Shown: one piece after another, positions 7,594-10,849 of the stretch
How the letters are laid out: the number at the start of each line of letters is the position of its first letter
Numbering within the stretch: the first letter of the stretch is position 1
Assembly (NCBI GenBank): GCA_913054055.1
Contig: CAJXIT010000096.1
Coordinates: forward strand, 1-10,849
Source: an uncultured Thalassolituus sp.
GTDB lineage: Bacteria; Pseudomonadota; Gammaproteobacteria; Pseudomonadales; Oceanobacteraceae
DNA length: 10,849 nt
Direction: 5' to 3'
The notes under the pieces: generated by a model
Databases searched by the model: none
Seen by the model: only the letters and a program-made list of their open reading frames with translations
What the model was told of the DNA's origin: nothing
Made by a program: the position numbers and the translations under genes

Positions 7594-7653
7594 ATGAGTA
7601 ATCAAGTAAGCCTTAAGAGTCGGCAAGCGCTGCAGCAGCGTTTCGTTGCCTAA
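7594..7653 (+). pseudogene. Decayed duplicate of the prfC 5' end (19-codon remnant)
   Basis: The ATG at 7594 starts a 19-codon frame whose first six residues, MSNQVS, are identical to those of PrfC. It then diverges through a net 4-base insertion and ends at TAA 7651-7653. It lies inside copy A of the leader duplication and has no G-domain sequence, so it is best read as a leftover gene start. It could still act as a short upstream frame if transcription begins further upstream, for which there is no evidence. Confidence 0.5.
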
Positions 7654-7688
7654 AGAATACTGCCCTCGAATAATTACGCTCACATGGC

Positions 7689-7694
7689 TATAAT
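7689..7694 (+). promoter_or_regulatory. Candidate -10 box (TATAAT) of the prfC promoter
   Basis: A perfect TATAAT lies 34 bases before the prfC ATG, which would give a 5' leader of about 25-28 bases. The -35 position (about 7666-7671) reads TCGAAT and is weak. At the same offset in the upstream duplicate the box reads TTTAGT, which suggests that copy has lost promoter activity. Confidence 0.5.
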
Positions 7695-7727
7695 GCGCGC
7701 AATTTCCAGATTCACGAATTGAGCATT

Positions 7728-9308
7728 ATGAGCAATCAAGTAAGCGAAGTAGGCAAGCGCCGCACTTTCGCGATCATTTCTCACCCCGATGCGGGTAAAA
7801 CCACGATTACCGAAAAGGTATTGTTGTTCGGTAACGCCATTCAGCAAGCGGGTACGGTAAAAGGCCGTGGTTCAAACCAGCATGCAAAATCTGACTGGAT
7901 GCAGATGGAAAAAGACCGTGGTATTTCCATTACCACCTCTGTGATGCAGTTTCCGTATAACGATTGTTTGGTAAACCTACTGGATACACCTGGGCACGAA
8001 GATTTCTCGGAAGATACCTATCGTACATTAACCGCGGTGGATTCATGCTTGATGGTCATTGATGCGGCTAAGGGTGTAGAAGAACGTACCGTGAAGCTAA
8101 TGGAAGTTACCCGTTTACGTGATACGCCAATTGTTACCTTCATGAATAAGCTTGACCGTGATACCCGTGACCCCATTGATGTGATGGACGAAGTGGAAGA
8201 CGTGCTGAATATCATGTGTGCGCCGATTACTTGGCCCATTGGTATGGGTAAAGAATTTAAGGGTGTTTATAACCTATATACCGACGAAGTGATTTTATAT
8301 TCCACGGGTCAGGGTCATACCATTCAAGAAAAACGTGTGATTAAGGGTTTGGATAGCGCTGAATTTGAAGCGGAAATTGGCCCGTTTGCGGAAGATTTTC
8401 GTGAAGAGATTGAGTTGGTACGCGGTGCGTCAAACGAATTTGATTTAGACATGTTTTTAGCGGGCGAGCTAACCCCTGTGTATTTTGGTACAGCCTTGGG
8501 TAACTTTGGCGTGGATCATATGTTAGACGGTGTGACTAAGTGGGCACCAACCCCTAAGCCTAGAGAAACCGAAGCTAGGGCAGTAGAAGCGACTGAAGAG
8601 AAATTCAGTGGTTTTGTGTTTAAAATTCAAGCCAATATGGACCCTAAACATAGGGACCGTGTGGCCTTTATGCGCATCGTATCAGGCAAGTACGAGCAAG
8701 GCATGAAAGCCAAGCATGTGCGCATTGGTAAAGATGTGCGCATTGGCGATGCCTTGACCTTTATGGCCGGTGATCGTGAAGCCGCTGAAAATGCGTATGC
8801 GGGTGACATCATTGGTTTGCATAACCATGGTTCGATTCAGATTGGTGATACCTTTACGGCAGGGGAAGATTTGAAATTCACCGGTATTCCGCACTTTGCG
8901 CCTGAGTTATTTAAGCGTATTCGCCTGAAAGATCCGCTCAAACAAAAGCAGTTATTAAAAGGCATCATTCAATTGTCGGAAGAGGGTGCTGTTCAGGTGT
9001 TCCGTCCTCTTAAAAATAACGACCTAATTGTAGGTGCTGTAGGTATTCTTCAGTTTGACGTGGTGGCGCAGCGTTTGAAGGATGAATATAAGGTGGAAGC
9101 CATATATGAGCCTATCAGTGTTGCTACCGCCCGCTGGGTGGACTGTGATGATAAAGTGAAAATGGCTGAATTTGAAAAGAAAGCCCATGAAAACTTAGCA
9201 TTGGATGGGGGGGACAACTTAACGTATATCGCGCCGACCCGTGTGAACCTTCAGTTATCGCAAGATCGCTATCCAGATGTGAACTTTAGAGCCACTCGCG
9301 AACACTAA
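7728..9308 (+). CDS. prfC: Peptide chain release factor 3 (RF3)
   Basis: A translational GTPase that removes RF1/RF2 from the ribosome after peptide release; cytoplasmic and ribosome-associated. It has 526 residues against 529 in E. coli, with near-continuous similarity to E. coli RF3. The G domain shows G1 HPDAGKTT (19-26), a switch I region around HAKSDWMQMEKDRGISITT (52-70), G3 DTPGH (86-90) and G4 NKLD (140-143). The RF3-typical ITWPIGMGKEFKGVY, ANMDPKHRDRVAFMR and LKDPLKQKQLLKG segments follow, and the protein ends in TREH as in E. coli. ATG 7728 is chosen over the in-frame TTG at 7719 because it matches the usual family length and follows GAG (7721-7723) at short spacing. It is transcribed alone, from a candidate TATAAT at 7689 to a strong terminator at 9400-9429. 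Its leader has been tandemly duplicated. Confidence 0.97.
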   Translation: MSNQVSEVGKRRTFAIISHPDAGKTTITEKVLLFGNAIQQAGTVKGRGSNQHAKSDWMQMEKDRGISITTSVMQFPYNDCLVNLLDTPGHEDFSEDTYRTLTAVDSCLMVIDAAKGVEERTVKLMEVTRLRDTPIVTFMNKLDRDTRDPIDVMDEVEDVLNIMCAPITWPIGMGKEFKGVYNLYTDEVILYSTGQGHTIQEKRVIKGLDSAEFEAEIGPFAEDFREEIELVRGASNEFDLDMFLAGELTPVYFGTALGNFGVDHMLDGVTKWAPTPKPRETEARAVEATEEKFSGFVFKIQANMDPKHRDRVAFMRIVSGKYEQGMKAKHVRIGKDVRIGDALTFMAGDREAAENAYAGDIIGLHNHGSIQIGDTFTAGEDLKFTGIPHFAPELFKRIRLKDPLKQKQLLKGIIQLSEEGAVQVFRPLKNNDLIVGAVGILQFDVVAQRLKDEYKVEAIYEPISVATARWVDCDDKVKMAEFEKKAHENLALDGGDNLTYIAPTRVNLQLSQDRYPDVNFRATREH

Positions 9309-9399
9309 AACTGCTCTGCAAGAGTGTGTTGGCTTGAGTGGCTTTTCGAAGTTTTTTGGGAGTTAAGGGTCATTAGGTAGGATATTTGTTGTATGTTTG

Positions 9400-9429
9400 A
9401 AGCCTAGGTCGAAATACCTAGGCTTTTTT
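9400..9429 (+). terminator. Strong intrinsic terminator after prfC
   Basis: A perfect 10-base stem, AAGCCTAGGT (9400-9409) with ACCTAGGCTT (9416-9425), has a six-base CGAAAT loop and a run of six T (9424-9429). It lies 91 bases after the prfC stop and before the next gene, so the exported-protein gene needs its own promoter. A TACAAT at 9465-9470 is a possible -10 box for that gene, with a poorly placed TTGGTT (9444-9449) upstream. Confidence 0.92.
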
Positions 9430-9520
9430 GTTGGCGGCGACCCTTGGTTTGCTTTGAAAGGCAATACAATGAGGGGATTTACGAGTATTATTTTCTTAAT
9501 ACCTTTCTTAGGAGTTATGT

Positions 9521-10588
9521 ATGAAAAAAGCACTTTTTGCATTAGGTCTATTGTGTTGCTCGCTCTCTTCTCAGTCCTTAGAGCAGAATTTCTTTTCAAT
9601 TAAGCATACTCAGTTTACCCCTGTATTTGATAATGATGGCGTGTTCCCAGAGGACAGTGTTGATTTTAACTCCTCTACTTTTAAAGAAGTTATGTATCAA
9701 AGCCCCACTAATAAGGAGTTTTCTATTCAAGTATCAGGTTTGTTAAACGCCGATAACGAATTTGATGAGATGAAAGCATTATTGGATTGGGGTGGCATTG
9801 TGATGGTAGCCAGTAGCGGGTCCATTAAAGGGCGCTTTAATCAAACAGATGAAGCGCGCTTGCCGGGTATGCAAGATCCAGATGAACTGTTTCAAACCTT
9901 ATTACCTGCAGAGCAGGAGTTTGAAGGTGATGCGCAGTTTTATGGTATTGGCATGTCTAAAGATGACGGCACCATTGTCGGCTTAGGTTACTCAAAAAAA
10001 GTGTTGCCTGTTTTGCTGTCCGTAGACACGGATCAGAGTTATACCTTTGGCTATAACTCTGCCACGGGAGAATTTGAAAACTATCACCCAGAAGGTACAT
10101 ACCCTTATAAAGCGGTTGATGCTGAAGGGGCGATTGAGCACTTTGGTTTGTGGGTTCGATTAGACCCGTTGAGGGCTGCTTTTGAGTCAGTCGAATATTC
10201 TCAAAGGCCAGAAGTTGGGTTCTTTTTTGGGGCAGAAGCCATGACGGGGATTGCTTTTTATACGCCGGGCGATCAAGTGAGTGAGGACTATGCGCTGGCC
10301 ACAGAACAGGTTGCTGCTTCTAGGGGGCAGGCAGGCGAGGGTACAACCTTAGTGGTAGCAGAATCCATGTCATTGCTTTCAAGTGCGCTTACATACTCGA
10401 CTGGCTACCAAGTGATTTTGCCATTTGAAGGAACCATTGTGGGTTTAAGTGCAGGCATTGAAGGCTCACTTGCGGTGCATTTATTTGAGCCTGATACGGT
10501 GTATGGCCCTGGAGCTGAGGCCGAATTATTTACAGAGTCATTTGGTTTTAGTTATGGTTTTTTTGCCAGAGTGGCCGCGAGTTTTTAG
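9521..10588 (+). CDS. Exported protein of unknown function, possible outer-membrane protein
   Basis: I do not recognise this 355-residue protein. It starts with a clear Sec signal peptide: MKKA, a hydrophobic core to about residue 15, and a plausible SQS cleavage site near 19. The Cys pair at 12-13 does not make a good lipobox because small residues are missing before it. The mature chain has no cysteine, is acidic, and is rich in Gly, Ser and aromatic residues with alternating strand-like stretches, especially from about 145 to the end. It finishes in FSYGFFARVAASF; a terminal Phe with alternating hydrophobic residues resembles the C-terminal signal of outer-membrane beta-barrels. AGGAG (9510-9514) lies 6 bases before the ATG, so the start is well supported. 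The gene is isolated from prfC by a terminator. Export is well supported, the outer-membrane location is tentative, and no function is proposed. Confidence 0.85.
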   Translation: MKKALFALGLLCCSLSSQSLEQNFFSIKHTQFTPVFDNDGVFPEDSVDFNSSTFKEVMYQSPTNKEFSIQVSGLLNADNEFDEMKALLDWGGIVMVASSGSIKGRFNQTDEARLPGMQDPDELFQTLLPAEQEFEGDAQFYGIGMSKDDGTIVGLGYSKKVLPVLLSVDTDQSYTFGYNSATGEFENYHPEGTYPYKAVDAEGAIEHFGLWVRLDPLRAAFESVEYSQRPEVGFFFGAEAMTGIAFYTPGDQVSEDYALATEQVAASRGQAGEGTTLVVAESMSLLSSALTYSTGYQVILPFEGTIVGLSAGIEGSLAVHLFEPDTVYGPGAEAELFTESFGFSYGFFARVAASF

Positions 10589-10735
10589 GCCATCGGTATA
10601 AATTGGGTTAATTTGCATCACTTAGGGCTATTTACGGACCATTACACATTTTAACCAAATCCCTGCCATATCTACCTTGAGCCTTTTCATATCTGTATTA
10701 GGCTTACTGTAAATGGATAGCATTGGGTGGGGATT

Positions 10736-10849
10736 ATGATCTTTTACTTCTTATTTACATTGGCATTAACCATTGGCCTTTGTGTTTTGTCATTTCGGTA
10801 CTTTCACCAGCAAATCGAACAGTTTGACATCACCTTGGATGATGGCCGA
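10736..10849 (+). CDS. N-terminal fragment of a membrane-anchored protein, 3' partial
   Basis: An open frame from ATG 10736 to the window edge gives 38 residues: one strongly hydrophobic helix (about residues 2-19) followed by a polar stretch containing RYFHQQIEQF and DITLDDGR. It looks like a membrane anchor or uncleaved signal for a following soluble domain. A G-rich GGTGGGGA (10726-10733) could act as the ribosome binding site, though it sits close to the ATG. The frame is open and the composition is protein-like, but too little is visible to name a family. Confidence 0.55.
   Translation, partial: MIFYFLFTLALTIGLCVLSFRYFHQQIEQFDITLDDGR

Larger units (their letters stand above)
7342..7727. 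other. Gene-free divergent region between the diguanylate cyclase and prfC
   Basis: This stretch of 386 bases must carry the promoters of both flanking genes. On the - strand a TATGAT box (7390-7385) could be a -10 element for the diguanylate cyclase, with no clear -35. The right half is a diverged tandem duplication of the prfC leader, described separately. The 63-codon GTG-started frame on the + strand (7397-7588) has no recognisable domain, no ribosome binding site and overlaps the duplicated leader; I do not regard it as a gene. Confidence 0.7.
7521..7770 (+). repeat. Diverged tandem duplication of the prfC leader, 134-base period
   Basis: Bases 7521-7645 (copy A) and 7655-7770 (copy B) are two versions of the same segment offset by exactly 134 bases. 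The 73 bases before the ATG align without gaps at 56 of 73 identities by my count, and the next 18 bases, starting with the ATG, match at 17 of 18. The best conserved blocks are CTCGAATA-TTACGCTCA and ATTCACGAATTGAG-ATTATGAG. Beyond the sixth codon similarity continues (GGCAAGCGC, GCA, TTTCG) with small indels. The least conserved stretch coincides with the -10 region of copy B. Copy B is the functional one because it reads into intact prfC. Confidence 0.85.

Noticed and set aside
9433..9452. Sigma-54-like promoter (TTGGC...TTTGC) before the exported-protein gene
   Set aside because: The GG and GC elements are not at the required spacing.
9532..9560. Lipoprotein signal in the exported protein (adjacent Cys 12-13)
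   Set aside because: The residues before the cysteines are Gly-Leu-Leu, which lacks the small residue needed at the -1 position of a lipobox.
9363..9603. Open frames on both strands across the prfC terminator and the start of the exported-protein gene
   Set aside because: They cross the strong terminator hairpin and overlap the signal-peptide codons of a better supported gene with a good ribosome binding site.

Overview
The window looks like chromosomal DNA of a gammaproteobacterium, plausibly a marine Oceanospirillales/Alteromonadales-type organism. The reasons are a release factor 3 (PrfC) very close to the enterobacterial form, a GabD close to E. coli GabD, a REP-like palindromic repeat cluster, moderate GC content and free-standing PAS-GGDEF signalling. 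The lineage is an inference from recalled family sequences, not from a search. I see no rRNA, tRNA, CRISPR array, transposase, integrase or phage gene.

Layout. (1) 1-3071 is an amine/GABA catabolic pair on the + strand: a 5'-truncated succinate-semialdehyde dehydrogenase (gabD), a 245-base spacer holding REP-like palindromes, and a class III omega-aminotransferase ending at an intrinsic terminator. Together they could convert an omega-amino acid or diamine-derived aldehyde to succinate. (2) 3085-6450 is a probable three-gene + strand operon. It holds a PLP-dependent enzyme of the D-threonine aldolase / D-serine dehydratase fold whose usual metal ligands appear replaced, a DUF819 multi-spanning membrane protein, and a short-chain dehydrogenase whose ribosome binding site lies in the end of the DUF819 gene. 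An uptake-plus-catabolism module for a D- or hydroxy-amino acid or a related compound is a reasonable hypothesis, but the substrate is unknown. (3) 6466-7341 on the - strand is a soluble PAS-GGDEF diguanylate cyclase with an intact active site and inhibitory site, apparently starting at TTG. (4) 7342-7727 is a gene-free region containing a diverged tandem duplication (134-base period) of the prfC promoter and start region, followed by prfC (7728-9308) and a strong intrinsic terminator. (5) 9521-10588 encodes an unrecognised exported protein, and a new gene for a membrane-anchored protein begins at 10736 and runs off the window.

Most of the window is ordinary metabolic and housekeeping sequence. 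The items most worth a second look are the fold-type III enzyme lacking its metal ligands together with its operon partners, the decayed duplicate of the prfC leader, and the unrecognised exported protein. I found no convincing new defence, mobile or RNA-based system.
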